A stretch of 64,000 nucleotides of DNA from Geodermatophilus sp. DF01-2. GTDB lineage: Bacteria; Actinomycetota; Actinomycetes; Mycobacteriales; Geodermatophilaceae. Each line of letters starts with the position of its first letter. The stretch's first letter is position 1. The DNA lies in NCBI RefSeq assembly GCF_004571065.1, contig NZ_SPQN01000001.1, positions 109,834 to 173,833 of the forward strand, in the 5' to 3' direction. Positions 8,445 to 19,262 of this stretch are shown here, piece after piece. The notes under the pieces are model-generated. The model searched no databases, was not told where the DNA came from, and saw nothing but the letters and a program-made list of their open reading frames with translations. The position numbers and the translations under genes are program-made.

Positions 8445-8792
8445 ATGACGATGGCGACCGCACGGCCGAGGCCGGACGTCGAGACGGATGCGGACGTGGT
8501 GACGATCCACCTCGACGACGATCTGCTCGCCGACGGCCTGGCCGACGTGCGGTGGCTGCTGCACGACGCGCTGCTGGCCGGTGCCCGCCGTCTGGTCGTC
8601 GACCTCTCCGGCGTGCAGTTCCTGTCGAGCTCCGCCGTCGCGAGCTTCCTCTGGGCGCACCGCACCTGCCGGGCCCGTGGGGGCGCGGTGGTGCTGCGCG
8701 GCGCCAACCGGAAGACGGAGGAGCTGCTGCACCGCACCGGATTGTGGCGCGTCATCCAGCTCGAACCCGCTCGCGACCGGGCGGTGGCCTGA
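8445..8792 (+). CDS. STAS-domain protein (anti-sigma factor antagonist-like)
   Basis: 115 residues, preceded by a strong Shine-Dalgarno (GGAGGAGG near 8430). The STAS fold is indicated by RRLVVDLSGVQFLSSSAVASFLWAHR, in which a serine sits at the usual phosphorylation position (the VQFLSSSAV loop), followed by GGAVVLRGANRKTEELLHRTGL. Such proteins bind anti-sigma kinases of the RsbW/SpoIIAB type in partner switching. No anti-sigma factor gene is next to it; the PP2C phosphatase at 21465-24293 is a possible partner. Confidence 0.8.
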   Translation: MTMATARPRPDVETDADVVTIHLDDDLLADGLADVRWLLHDALLAGARRLVVDLSGVQFLSSSAVASFLWAHRTCRARGGAVVLRGANRKTEELLHRTGLWRVIQLEPARDRAVA

Positions 8793-8853
8793 CCCACCGA
8801 CTCGTCAGGCCGGCCGCGGGCGCCCGTCCGCATACCCTCGGAGGAGGAGAACC

Positions 8854-9039
8854 ATGCTCGGCCTGCTGCTCGTCGCTCTGCTTTCCCTCGGCATCTCCGT
8901 CGCCGGCATCGTCGTCGACGGCCTGTTCTGGCTGACCCTCGTCGGCATCGCGCTCTTCCTGGGCAGCGCCGCGCTCGGCGAGGCCAAGGGGCTGAGCCGC
9001 GCCCGTGACCGCACCCGCACCACAGCGGCGAGAGGATGA
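8854..9039 (+). CDS. Small two-span membrane protein
   Basis: 61 residues, with a clear ribosome-binding site (GGAGGAGGAG, 8840-8849). It has two hydrophobic segments (about 2-20 and 24-42) and a short basic tail rich in Arg/Thr. Function unknown. It lies between two STAS genes on the same strand and its end nearly meets the second STAS start, so all three are probably co-expressed. Confidence 0.65.
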   Translation: MLGLLLVALLSLGISVAGIVVDGLFWLTLVGIALFLGSAALGEAKGLSRARDRTRTTAARG

Positions 9040-9040
9040 C

Positions 9041-9298
9041 GTGCTCGCACCCCACGACCGGTCCCTGTCCGAGATCGTCGACCGCCGCGCCGGGCTCATC
9101 CGGGTGAGCGGTCACCTGACACCACTCGGCGCGGACCTGCTGCGCGGCACGGCCGACGGGCTGCGCGGCCACGGGCACGGGCGGGTGGTGCTGGACCTGC
9201 GTGGAGTGCGGGCGGCCGACGCCGCCGGGCTGGACATCCTGCACGAACTGCGCCGGGACTTCGCCGCGGACGGCGTCGAGCTGCGCATCCGGACCTGA
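9041..9298 (+). CDS. STAS-domain protein, second copy
   Basis: 85 residues from GTG 9041, chosen because AGAGGA (9031-9036) is well placed as ribosome-binding site; an earlier ATG at 9005 would overlap the membrane protein by 35 bp. The core RVVLDLRGVRAADAAGLDILHELRR matches the STAS strand-loop-helix, but the phosphorylatable serine or threonine of antagonists is replaced by alanine (RAADAAG). It may therefore be a constitutive binder or a non-signalling STAS module. Confidence 0.75.
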   Translation: MLAPHDRSLSEIVDRRAGLIRVSGHLTPLGADLLRGTADGLRGHGHGRVVLDLRGVRAADAAGLDILHELRRDFAADGVELRIRT

Positions 9299-9308
9299 CC
9301 GACCCGAG

Positions 9309-9396
9309 CGGAGGGCGTGGGATTCGAACCCACGAGGAGCTGTGAACTCCTAGCGGTTTTCAAGACCGCCGCCATCGGCCACTAGGCGAGCCCTCC
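9309..9396 (-). tRNA. tRNA-Ser (anticodon TGA)
   Basis: 88 nt on the minus strand. The acceptor arms GGAGGGC (9390-9396) and GCCCTCC (9310-9316) pair perfectly with discriminator G. The anticodon loop CTTGAAA gives TGA, the T arm contains GGGTTCGAATCCC, and a long variable arm (AGGAGTTCACAGCTCCT) is typical of serine tRNA. CCA is not encoded. Confidence 0.96.
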
Positions 9397-9451
9397 TGGC
9401 GGGTCGAGGCTATCCCGTGGCCAGCCCGGTGGCCGCTCCGGTTCCCCGTGT

Positions 9452-9520
9452 CGATCATGGGGTTGTTGCCGCGCGCCGCACCGGGACGCGGCGTGTCGGC
9501 GTGCAACAGTTCCATGATCA
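9452..9520. repeat. GATCATGGGG hairpin repeat, copy 1
   Basis: Long inverted repeat: left arm 9453-9469 (GATCATGGGGTTGTTGC) pairs with the right arm at 9503-9519 (CAACAGTTCCATGATC) with a few mismatches. Inside lies a second short GC-rich stem (CGCCGC/GCGGCG). Further copies are at 13081-13150 and 50008-50078. It sits between tRNA-Ser and the 3' end of aconitase. Confidence 0.8.
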
Positions 9521-9545
9521 CGGAGAGGAGTGGGCCGGCGCTCCA

Positions 9546-12263
<2,718 letters not shown>

Positions 12264-12291
12264 GCCCACCTCCATCGGATTCCTCGCTTAT

Positions 12292-12303
12292 AGGCTACAG
12301 CCT
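12292..12303. promoter_or_regulatory. Candidate operator between acnA and GntR regulator
   Basis: Perfect short inverted repeat AGGCT-AC-AGCCT in the 98-bp divergent region, overlapping the expected promoter zone of acnA. A TACAGT box at 12315-12320 could be the -10 of the GntR gene. Symmetry and position suggest a binding site for the neighbouring regulator; this is inference. Confidence 0.35.
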
Positions 12304-12361
12304 GCCAGGACCGGTACAGTCACCGCACGAGTTCTCGGGAATCTCGGGGAGAGGGGGCCGG

Positions 12362-13036
12362 GTGGCCGCGCCTGTGTCGCGCCCTGCGCTGACCAAGGCG
12401 GACTACGCCTACGGCGAGGTCCGCGAGCGGATCATGTCCGGTGCGCTGCCGCAGGGGGCGACCGTGAGCCAGGAGGCCCTGGCCGCCGAGCTCGATGTCA
12501 GCACCACCCCGCTGCGCGAGGCGATGCGCCGACTGTCGGCCGAGGGCCTGGTGGTCCTCGACGCGCACCGGGACGCCCGGGTCGCCCCGCTGACCGCGGA
12601 GGAGGCGCGCAGCCTGTTCGAGATCCGCCAGCAGCTGGACCCGCTCGCCGTCCGGCTGGCCGCCGAGCGCCGCGACGACACGGACACCGCGCGCATCCGG
12701 GAGGCGGCCGCGTCCCTGGAGCCGCTGGACGCCGGCAGCGGCCTGGCCGCTCTGGAGGCGCACCGCGCCTTCCACGCCGCGCTCTACCGCGCCTCCCACA
12801 ACGACCTGCTCATCGGCCTGCTCGACGGGCTGTGGGACAAGGCCGACCGCTACCGCCGCGCGGCCCTCGAGACCCGCGAGGACTCCCCCGACGACCGCGC
12901 CCGCGTGCGCGCCGAGCACCAGGCCATGATGGCCGCCGTGCTCGACGGGGACCCCGACGCGGCCGAGGAGCACATGCACCGCCACGTGGCGGGCAGCCTG
13001 GGTCGCCGCGCCATCGCCGTCCTCGGCGGCGACTGA
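12362..13036 (+). CDS. GntR family regulator, FCD (FadR) subfamily
   Basis: 224 residues, GTG start. The N-terminal winged helix (residues 10-75) has VSQEALAAELDVSTTPLREAMRRLSAEGLV, the classic GntR recognition helix region. The C-terminal all-helical FCD domain includes LFEIRQQLDPLAVRLAAE, HRAFHAALYRASHND and EHQAMMAAVLDGD, whose histidines and acidic residues usually bind a metal and a carboxylate ligand. Divergent from acnA, so it may control aconitase in response to an organic acid. Confidence 0.88.
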   Translation: MAAPVSRPALTKADYAYGEVRERIMSGALPQGATVSQEALAAELDVSTTPLREAMRRLSAEGLVVLDAHRDARVAPLTAEEARSLFEIRQQLDPLAVRLAAERRDDTDTARIREAAASLEPLDAGSGLAALEAHRAFHAALYRASHNDLLIGLLDGLWDKADRYRRAALETREDSPDDRARVRAEHQAMMAAVLDGDPDAAEEHMHRHVAGSLGRRAIAVLGGD

Positions 13037-13080
13037 GGGCCTTCCCCTGCCGGGCGCCCCTCTCGACCCCTTCTCGAGTC

Positions 13081-13150
13081 GATCATGGGCTTCTTGCCGC
13101 TCGACCCGCCGGGTCACGGCATGTCCGCGTGCGACAACCCCATGATCAAC
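13081..13150. repeat. GATCATGGGG hairpin repeat, copy 2
   Basis: Left arm 13081-13097 (GATCATGGGCTTCTTGC), right arm 13131-13148 (GCGACAACCCCATGATC). It lies between the convergent ends of the GntR regulator and the following hypothetical gene. Confidence 0.8.
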
Positions 13151-13174
13151 TCTGGAGGGTGACCGTCGACGTGG

Positions 13175-13804
13175 CTACGTGAGCGCGACCTCCCCACGGA
13201 CGACGTGCGCGCCGCCCAGGGGCTCGACGTCCAGTCCGCGCACGGCCAGCACCTCGCCCAGCGCCCGGTTCATCACCTGCTGCACGAGCGCGTCGGCCGC
13301 CGCGCCGTGCACCTGCTCGCGGCTCACCCGGTCGTGCTGGCGCCAGCTGACGACGACGCCGTCCAGGGCCGGCTCGGGCGTCAGGCACACGCCGCCGAGC
13401 TCGCCGTCCACACCGGACGGGTCGTAGAGGAACAACCCTGCTTCGGCCAACGCCGAGACCACCTCGGCGACCAGGCCGGGGAGCGGGTGCTCGTCGTCCA
13501 GGTCGGCGTCCCAGCCCTCGGGCAGCCGGTCGAGCTGCTCGCCGAGGTAGGTCCACCAGGCGCGGTCCTGCGGCGAGGACCGGCGGCGCAGCAGGCCGTC
13601 GGCCCGGCGGGCACCGTAGACGGGATGCAGGCCGGCGGGCGCTCCGTCGAGGCCACCCGCGGCCCAGGCCGCCTCGTCGCGGTCGCCGAAGGGCCCGGCG
13701 AGGACGAACCCGGGGCCGTCCTCCTCGTCGACGACGAGCCACCAGCCCTGGCGGACCACACCGCCGAGGACGACCTCGCTGAACCGCGTGCCCACGCCGC
13801 TCAC
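13175..13804 (-). CDS. Hypothetical protein, soluble, acidic
   Basis: 209 residues from GTG, with a good ribosome-binding site (GGGGAGGTGG) upstream. No membrane segment or signal peptide. The sequence is rich in Trp and acidic residues (VRQGWWLVVDEEDGPGFVLAGPF; RAWWTYLGEQLDRLPEGWDADLDDEH) and shows no motif I can name. Codon use matches its neighbours. Family not recognised. The 281 bp between it and the methyltransferase hold no convincing gene. Confidence 0.65.
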   Translation of the reverse strand: MSGVGTRFSEVVLGGVVRQGWWLVVDEEDGPGFVLAGPFGDRDEAAWAAGGLDGAPAGLHPVYGARRADGLLRRRSSPQDRAWWTYLGEQLDRLPEGWDADLDDEHPLPGLVAEVVSALAEAGLFLYDPSGVDGELGGVCLTPEPALDGVVVSWRQHDRVSREQVHGAAADALVQQVMNRALGEVLAVRGLDVEPLGGAHVVRGEVALT

Positions 13805-14085
13805 CGATCACCACCTCCCCCGAGGACGGGCCCGCCGCCGGGGAAGGGCGGCGGTCTCCCGTACGCCGCCGGACGACCGGCGGCGATGAGGCAACCGTAG
13901 GTGCCCGAGGCCGTTTCCCCGTGCTCCCGCGAGCGGGTCCCGGCAGCCGCGACGCCGAATCGTTGCCAAGCGCCCCATCGGCCACGGTGACCCGCCTCAG
14001 CGGGCAGCCACATGTCGACCGTCCCGAGCGGAGACCCCGCCAGGGGACGGCCGGTCACGTCCCCGGGCGCGGAGCCGGCGGCGTG

Positions 14086-14793
14086 TCAGACCGCGACGGC
14101 GGTGACGAACGTGCAGATCCCCTCGCCGTGCTGCGCCCGCCGCCGCAGGCCGAGCAGCCCGAGCAGGGCCATCTCGACCCGGTAGGCCAGGCGGGTCGCC
14201 CCGGTGTAGAAGGTGTCCCCGCCGCGGGTGACCTCGATGCGGTCGAAGCCGGCGAGCCGGATGTGCTCGGTGAGCATCCAGTCCGGGAGGATCGTGATGT
14301 GCCCGGGCTCGTGGTAGTGCCGGGGCCCGAAGATGAACGGCGCGCCGCGGAGGAACATCTTCAGCCGCGAGTGCGGGTGGGTGATGTTGGGCGTGCTGAC
14401 CAGCAGCTTGTCGCCGGGCCGCAGCAGCGAGCGGATCGAGCGCAGTACCTGCCGCGGGTTCTCCACGTGCTCCAGCGTCTCGACGCAGACGACCATGTCG
14501 AACGGGCCGCGGGTCTCGTCGGTCCACTCGGGCTCGTCCAGGTCCAGCCGGTGGATCCAGTCGTGCGGCGGGTCCAGGTCGGTGGGGACGACGTCGAAGC
14601 CGGCGTCGCGCAGCCGCAGCGCCAGCGCCCCGCACCCGGCGCCGACCTCGAGCAGCCGGCCGCCGTCCGGCAGGGCCGCTCGCACCAGCTCGACGGCGTA
14701 CTCGTGCACGCCCGGCGCCGCGTGCACGCTGTGCCCCTGGTAGGACCCGTGTGCCGCCGTCCGCCGGCCGCTCTTCTGCTCCACCTCCACCAC
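14086..14793 (-). CDS. Class I SAM-dependent methyltransferase
   Basis: About 235 residues. Motif I is GRLLEVGAGCGALALRL, the acidic motif II is VVPTDLDPP, and GPFDMVVCVETLEHVENPRQVL is the post-I region typical of UbiE/Methyltransf_11/23 proteins. The C-terminal part includes FIFGPRHYHEPGHITILPDWML and a hydrophobic VEMALLGLLGL. The start is uncertain: a run of GTG codons (14793, 14790, 14784) precedes the conserved part, and a longer upstream reading frame looks non-coding. Substrate unknown. Confidence 0.78.
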   Translation of the reverse strand: MVEVEQKSGRRTAAHGSYQGHSVHAAPGVHEYAVELVRAALPDGGRLLEVGAGCGALALRLRDAGFDVVPTDLDPPHDWIHRLDLDEPEWTDETRGPFDMVVCVETLEHVENPRQVLRSIRSLLRPGDKLLVSTPNITHPHSRLKMFLRGAPFIFGPRHYHEPGHITILPDWMLTEHIRLAGFDRIEVTRGGDTFYTGATRLAYRVEMALLGLLGLRRRAQHGEGICTFVTAVAV

Positions 14794-14905
14794 GCACCCA
14801 GCCTGGCACAGCAACCGGCGGTCCGGCCTGGTAAGGGCGTAGCCGCGGAGGTCCGTGCACCTCTGCTGCGTGACGTCCCGGATGCGGCGCCTGTTGGCAG
14901 GGGCC

Positions 14906-15760
14906 TCAGCGCGGGCGGACGGTCCCGAGCAGGTGGTCGGCGCCGCTCGTCGCGTTGCGGACGGCGAGGTCCCAGCCGCCATCGACCTGGGCCGTGGCCA
15001 ACTGCACAGTCGACGGCAGGAAGAGAGGCTTCCTGAACACCACGTCGACCGTCATCGCCTCGGGCAACCGGCCCGACAGCGCGGCGAGCGCCCGGGCCTT
15101 GACCCACATGCCGTGCGCGATGGCCCGCTTGAAGCCGAACGCCTTGGCAGTGAGCGCCGACAGGTGGATCGGGTTCACGTCGCCGGAGACCCTGGCGTAG
15201 CGGCGTCCGGCGTCGTCTGGTACTCGCCAGGTGGCGACGGGACGCGCCAGGTCCGCCACCTCGACGGCGAGGTCGGCTTCCGGCGCGCCCTCGGGCGCCC
15301 GGGCGCCGCGGGCGAGGTACGTCGACCGCGAGCGCCACACCTCGGCGCCGCCGGTCGACACCGACGCGCACAGGTCGACCGTCGCCCCGCTCCGGTGCCG
15401 GGCGAACCGCTCGGCCCACACCTCCAGGTCGAGGACCTCGCCGGCACGGACGGGCCGCAGCGCGTCGACGCGGTTGCGCACGTGCACCATCCCGGGCAGC
15501 GCCAGCGGGAACGACCGGTCGCTCATCAGCGCCAGCTGCAGCGGGAAGGTCAACATGTGCGGGTAGGTCGGCGGCAGCGTGTCGGCCAGCGGGAAGCCGC
15601 ACACCCGGGCGTAGGCGGCGAGGTCGGCGGCGTCGACCTGCACACCGGTCCGGGTCAGCCGGGTGTCGGGCAGGTCGCCACCGCGGCCGCGGGCGGTGAC
15701 CGCGGCCTTGGCGAACAGCGCCGGCATCGACGGCGCGGCCGTCAGCTCGAGCCGCGCCAT
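14906..15760 (-). CDS. htdX: MaoC-like (3R)-hydroxyacyl-thioester dehydratase, HtdX type
   Basis: 284 residues with a double hot-dog layout. The C-terminal half carries YARVSGDVNPIHLSALTAKAFGFKRAIAHGMWVKARAL, the hydratase-2 motif with catalytic Asp and His. The ATG (15758-15760) shares one base with the TGA of the FabG4 gene. In mycobacteria the order HtdX (Rv0241c), FabG4 (Rv0242c), FadA2 (Rv0243) is known, and the same three families occur here in the same order. It should dehydrate a 3-hydroxyacyl thioester. The gene name is assigned by that synteny plus similarity in family and length. Confidence 0.82.
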   Translation of the reverse strand: MARLELTAAPSMPALFAKAAVTARGRGGDLPDTRLTRTGVQVDAADLAAYARVCGFPLADTLPPTYPHMLTFPLQLALMSDRSFPLALPGMVHVRNRVDALRPVRAGEVLDLEVWAERFARHRSGATVDLCASVSTGGAEVWRSRSTYLARGARAPEGAPEADLAVEVADLARPVATWRVPDDAGRRYARVSGDVNPIHLSALTAKAFGFKRAIAHGMWVKARALAALSGRLPEAMTVDVVFRKPLFLPSTVQLATAQVDGGWDLAVRNATSGADHLLGTVRPR

Positions 15761-17115
15761 CACGCCCCCAGGAAGGACTGGCCGCACACCCGCACGACCT
15801 GGCCGTTCACGCCGGCGGCGCTGGGCTGCGCGAGCCAGGCGATCGTCTCGGCGACGTCGACCGGCAGGCCGCCCTGCTGCAGCGAGTTGATCCGGGACCC
15901 GATCTCGCGGGTGCCGAAGGGCATCGTCGCCGTCATCTCGGTGACGATGAACCCCGGCGCGACGGCGTTGATCGTCGCGCCGCGCTCGGCGAAGGCCGGC
16001 GCCCAGGCGCGGACCATCCCGATCACCCCGGCCTTGGACGCCGCGTAGTTGGTCTGGCCGCGGTTGCCGGCGATGCCCGACTGCGAGCTGACCGCGATCA
16101 CCCGCGCGCCGGGCCTCAGCACACCCTCGGCGTCCAGCAGCGCCGAGGTGATGTCCAGCTGCGCCTGCAGGTTGACCGCCATGACCGAGTTCCAGCGGGC
16201 GGCGTCCATGTTGACCAGCAGCTTGTCGCGGGTGATCCCGGCGTTGTGGACGACGACATCGACCCCGCCGTGCCGCTCGTGCAGGTGCGCGATCAGCCGC
16301 TCCGCGGCGTCGGGCGCGGTGATGTCGAGCTGGAACGCCGTCCCGCCGATCTCGTTGGCCACGTCGGCGAGCGACTGCCCGGCGGCCGGGACGTCGACGG
16401 CGACGACGTGCGCGCCGTCGCGGGCCATGACCCGCGCGATCGACGCACCGATGCCGCGGGCGGCCCCGGTGACGACGGCGACCTTGCCGGCCAGCGGGCG
16501 CTCGTCGTCCTGGTCACCCGGCACGTCGGCCGCGGTCAGCCGAGCGACCTGGCCGTCGACGTAGGCAGAGCGGCCGGAGAGGAAGAACCGCACCGGGCCG
16601 GGCACCGACGCCTCCGCGCCGGCCGGCACGAGCAGCAGGTTCGCCGTCCCGCCGTTGCGCAGCTCCTTGGCGATCGAGCGGACCAACCCCTCCAGCGCCT
16701 GCCGGGCGGCGACCTGCGCCGGGGAGTCGGCGTCCGACGGTGGGTCGGCCAGCACCAGCACCCGGCCGGAGGCACCGAGCCGCTTGACCGCCGGCGCGAG
16801 GAAGTCGTGCGCCGCGGCCAGGTCGGCCGGGCCGGTCACTCCCGTGGCGTCCAGCAGCACGGCGCCCAGGCGCTCGCCGTCCGTGCCGCCGTCCGCAACG
16901 ACCGGGGAGAGCACGGGGACCCCGGCGTCCTTCAGGACGGCGGTCAGGGTGTCGCGCAGCCGGCTCTCGCCGGCGGAACCGATCACGGCCGGGCCGTCCA
17001 GCAGCGGCGCGCCCGGCTCGTAGCGGCGCAGCACGGCCGGGCGGGGCAGTCCGAGCTGCTTGGTGATCGTGTGGCCGACGCCGGAGTTGGCGAAGTCGCG
17101 GTACCAGTCACTCAT
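15760..17115 (-). CDS. fabG4: 3-oxoacyl-(ACP/CoA) reductase, high-molecular-weight FabG4 type
   Basis: 451 residues, larger than ordinary FabG (about 250). The N-terminal 200 residues form the flavodoxin-like region of the FabG4 class (VIGSAGESRLRDTL, GRVLVLADPPSD). The C-terminal SDR part has the cofactor glycines VVTGAARGIGASIARVMA, the HNAGITRDKLL segment and the catalytic Ser-Tyr-Lys in VIAVSSQSG and TNYAASKAG. It reduces 3-oxoacyl thioesters, probably NADH-dependent as in mycobacterial FabG4. It lies downstream of FadA2 on the same strand with a perfect hairpin in the 79-bp gap. Confidence 0.9.
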   Translation of the reverse strand: MSDWYRDFANSGVGHTITKQLGLPRPAVLRRYEPGAPLLDGPAVIGSAGESRLRDTLTAVLKDAGVPVLSPVVADGGTDGERLGAVLLDATGVTGPADLAAAHDFLAPAVKRLGASGRVLVLADPPSDADSPAQVAARQALEGLVRSIAKELRNGGTANLLLVPAGAEASVPGPVRFFLSGRSAYVDGQVARLTAADVPGDQDDERPLAGKVAVVTGAARGIGASIARVMARDGAHVVAVDVPAAGQSLADVANEIGGTAFQLDITAPDAAERLIAHLHERHGGVDVVVHNAGITRDKLLVNMDAARWNSVMAVNLQAQLDITSALLDAEGVLRPGARVIAVSSQSGIAGNRGQTNYAASKAGVIGMVRAWAPAFAERGATINAVAPGFIVTEMTATMPFGTREIGSRINSLQQGGLPVDVAETIAWLAQPSAAGVNGQVVRVCGQSFLGA

Positions 17116-17145
17116 GAGCGCACTCCTGTCTGAGGGGGCCTCTAC

Positions 17146-17179
17146 CGCGACAGAGGCGGAGAGGACCGCCTCTGTCGCG
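17146..17179. repeat. Perfect 14-bp hairpin between fadA2 and fabG4
   Basis: CGCGACAGAGGCGG (17146-17159) pairs perfectly with 17166-17179 around a 6-nt loop. It lies in the intercistronic gap of an apparent operon, so it may attenuate or stabilise the message. There is no downstream T tract in either direction of the kind seen at E. coli terminators. Confidence 0.75.
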
Positions 17180-17194
17180 ATGAGGGCGGAGGGG

Positions 17195-18481
17195 TCAGGA
17201 CTCGAGGACGGCGACGACGCCCTGGCCGCCGGCCGCGCAGACGGAGATCAGGCCGCGCTTGCCCGGACCCGCCTCGTGCAGCGTCTTCGCCAGCGTCGCG
17301 ACGATGCGCCCGCCGGTCGCGGCGAACGGGTGCCCGGCCGCCAGCGACGAGCCGTTGACGTTCAGCTTCGGCCGGTCGATGGCGCCCAGCGGGGCGTCGA
17401 GACCCAGCCGGTCCTTGCAGAACGCCGGGTCCTCCCATGCCTTCATCGTCGAGAGCACCGTCGAGGCGAACGCCTCGTGGATCTCGTAGAAGTCGAAGTC
17501 CTGCAGGGCCAGGCCGTTGCGGGCCAGCAGCACCGGCACCGCGTAGACGGGTGCCATGAGCAGGCCCTCGCCGCCGTGCACGTAGTCCACGGCCGCGGTC
17601 TGCGCGTCGACGAGGTGGGCCAGCACGGGCAGGCCGCGCTCGGCGGCCCACTCGTCGGAGGCCACCAGGACGGCGGAGGCGCCGTCGGACAGCGGCGTGG
17701 AGTTGCCCGCGGTCATGGTGGCGTCGGGGCCGCCCGTGCCGAAGACCGGCTCCAGCGTCGCGAGCTTCTCGACCGTTGAGTCCGGCCGCAGGCTCTCGTC
17801 TCGGGTCAGACCGAGATAGGGCGTGACCAGGTCGTCGAAGAAGCCGCGGTCGTAGGCGGCGGCGAGGTTCTGATGGGAGCGGGCGGCGAGCTCGTCCTGC
17901 TCCTCCCGGCCGATCTCCCACTCCGTGGCGGTGATCGCGGCGTGCTCGCCCATCGACAGGCCGGTGCGCGGCTCGGCGTTGCGCGGCATCTCGGGAACCA
18001 GCTGCCCCGGACGGATCCCGGCCAGCGCCTTCAGCCGCTGCTGCAGCGTCCTGGCGCCGGCCAGCGAGATGAGCACGCGGCGCAGGTCGTCGCCCACGGC
18101 GAGCGGAGCGTCGGACGTCGTGTCGACGCCACCGGCGATGCCGGACTCGAGCTGCCCCAGCGCGATCTTGTTCGCGACCAGGATCGCCGCCTCCAGGCCG
18201 GTGCCGCAGGCCTGCTGGACGCCGTAGGCCGGGGTGGCGGCCGACAGCCGCGAACCGAGCACCGCCTCGCGGGTCAGGTTGAAGTCGCGCGAGTGCTTGA
18301 GGACGGCGCCGGCGACGACCTCCCCGACCTGCTGTCCCTGCAGGCCGAAGCGGGCGACCAGCCCGTCCAACGTCGCGGTGAGCATGTCCTGGTTGGAGGC
18401 CTGTGCGTACGCGGAGTTCGAGCGGGCGAAGGGGATGCGGTTGCCGCCGACGATGGCGGCCTTCCGGGTCTGCGGAGCCAT
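17195..18481 (-). CDS. fadA2: Acetyl-CoA acetyltransferase, FadA2 type
   Basis: 428 residues from ATG (18479-18481). Thiolase: condenses or cleaves acetyl-CoA and acyl-CoA. The nucleophilic cysteine is in VQQACGTGLEAAI (about residue 97), the histidine in NVNGSSLAAGHPFAATGGR, and the C-terminal cysteine in LISVCAAGGQGV. Length and neighbourhood match mycobacterial FadA2 (Rv0243). Divergent from the TetR regulator, whose candidate operator lies 89 bp upstream. Confidence 0.92.
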   Translation of the reverse strand: MAPQTRKAAIVGGNRIPFARSNSAYAQASNQDMLTATLDGLVARFGLQGQQVGEVVAGAVLKHSRDFNLTREAVLGSRLSAATPAYGVQQACGTGLEAAILVANKIALGQLESGIAGGVDTTSDAPLAVGDDLRRVLISLAGARTLQQRLKALAGIRPGQLVPEMPRNAEPRTGLSMGEHAAITATEWEIGREEQDELAARSHQNLAAAYDRGFFDDLVTPYLGLTRDESLRPDSTVEKLATLEPVFGTGGPDATMTAGNSTPLSDGASAVLVASDEWAAERGLPVLAHLVDAQTAAVDYVHGGEGLLMAPVYAVPVLLARNGLALQDFDFYEIHEAFASTVLSTMKAWEDPAFCKDRLGLDAPLGAIDRPKLNVNGSSLAAGHPFAATGGRIVATLAKTLHEAGPGKRGLISVCAAGGQGVVAVLES

Positions 18482-18510
18482 CGGGGACCTCCGGTTCTGG
18501 GTCACGGGCC

Positions 18511-18550
18511 GCCTCTTGCTGGCCTTGTCGCGACAGGGCCAGCAAGAGAC
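18511..18550. repeat. Near-perfect 40-bp palindrome upstream of fadA2
   Basis: The palindrome is centred between 18530 and 18531; 18 of 20 base pairs match and one more is G:T. The arm reads GCCTCTTGCTGGCCTTGTCG. It lies 29 bp upstream of fadA2 in the divergent region, so on the minus strand it would be in the fadA2 leader or promoter. Confidence 0.8.
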
Positions 18551-18569
18551 GGACGGATGTGCGGCACCG

Positions 18570-18586
18570 ACGGTATCAGGTACCGT
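18570..18586. promoter_or_regulatory. Candidate TetR operator
   Basis: Perfect inverted repeat ACGGTA-N5-TACCGT. The right half forms the TACCGT -10 box (18581-18586) lying 7 nt before the TetR GTG start, so binding would block the regulator's own leaderless promoter. It also lies upstream of fadA2. The layout is typical of an autorepressing TetR gene controlling its divergent neighbour. Confidence 0.6.
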
Positions 18587-18593
18587 AGGTGTC

Positions 18594-19262
18594 GTGAAAT
18601 CGGAGACGGCGACCTTCCGGCGCGACCGCCGTGACTCCCGGTGGGACGAGCACCGTCGCGCCCGCCGTGAGCAACTCGTCGACGCCACCATCGCCGCCGT
18701 CGGCCGGCACGGCGCCGGTGTCGGCATGGACGAGATCGCCGCCGCGGCCGGCACCAGCAAGACCGTCGTCTACCGGCACTTCGCCGACCGCACCGAGCTG
18801 CACGTCGCCGTCTGCGCCCGGGTGGCCGGCCACCTGACCGCCAAGCTGCGCGAGGCGATGGCCAGCAGCACCCGTCCCCGGCAGATGGTGGCCGTCGCGG
18901 TCGACACCTACCTGGCGTCCCTGGAGGCCGACCCGGAGCTGTACCGGTTCGTCGTCCACGGGCCGCCGGCGGGCCGCCCGGCCGGCCGGGGCCCTGGTAA
19001 CGCAGACCCGATCGGCACCCTCTCGCACCTCGTCGGCGACCAGGCGGCGGCGCTGGTCGCCGTCGCCCTCGAGCAGGCCGGCCGCGCCCCGTCCGCCGCG
19101 CTCCCCTGGGGCCACGGCCTGGTCGGCCTGGTCCGCGCCGCCGGGGACTGGTGGCTGCAGGCCGACCGCCCGATGCCGCGCGCCGACCTCGCCGCGCACC
19201 TGACCGATCTCGCCTGGACCGGACTCTCGGCGATCGGGACCCGCAAGGAGGATGAACCGTGA
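18594..19262 (+). CDS. TetR family regulator
   Basis: 222 residues from GTG 18594. The N-terminal helix-turn-helix is at about residues 25-70: RREQLVDATIAAVGRHGAGVGMDEIAAAAGTSKTVVYRHFADRTEL. The C-terminal ligand domain contains TYLASLEADPELYRFVVHGPP. Its last codons overlap the acyl-CoA oxidase start (GTGA). Placed between the FadA2-FabG4-HtdX genes and the acyl-CoA oxidase, it probably represses both units and is released by an acyl-CoA. Confidence 0.88.
   Translation: MKSETATFRRDRRDSRWDEHRRARREQLVDATIAAVGRHGAGVGMDEIAAAAGTSKTVVYRHFADRTELHVAVCARVAGHLTAKLREAMASSTRPRQMVAVAVDTYLASLEADPELYRFVVHGPPAGRPAGRGPGNADPIGTLSHLVGDQAAALVAVALEQAGRAPSAALPWGHGLVGLVRAAGDWWLQADRPMPRADLAAHLTDLAWTGLSAIGTRKEDEP

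Noticed and set aside
13805..14085. A small gene between the hypothetical protein and the methyltransferase
   Set aside because: An 85-codon frame exists, but it has no ribosome-binding site, motif or codon bias.
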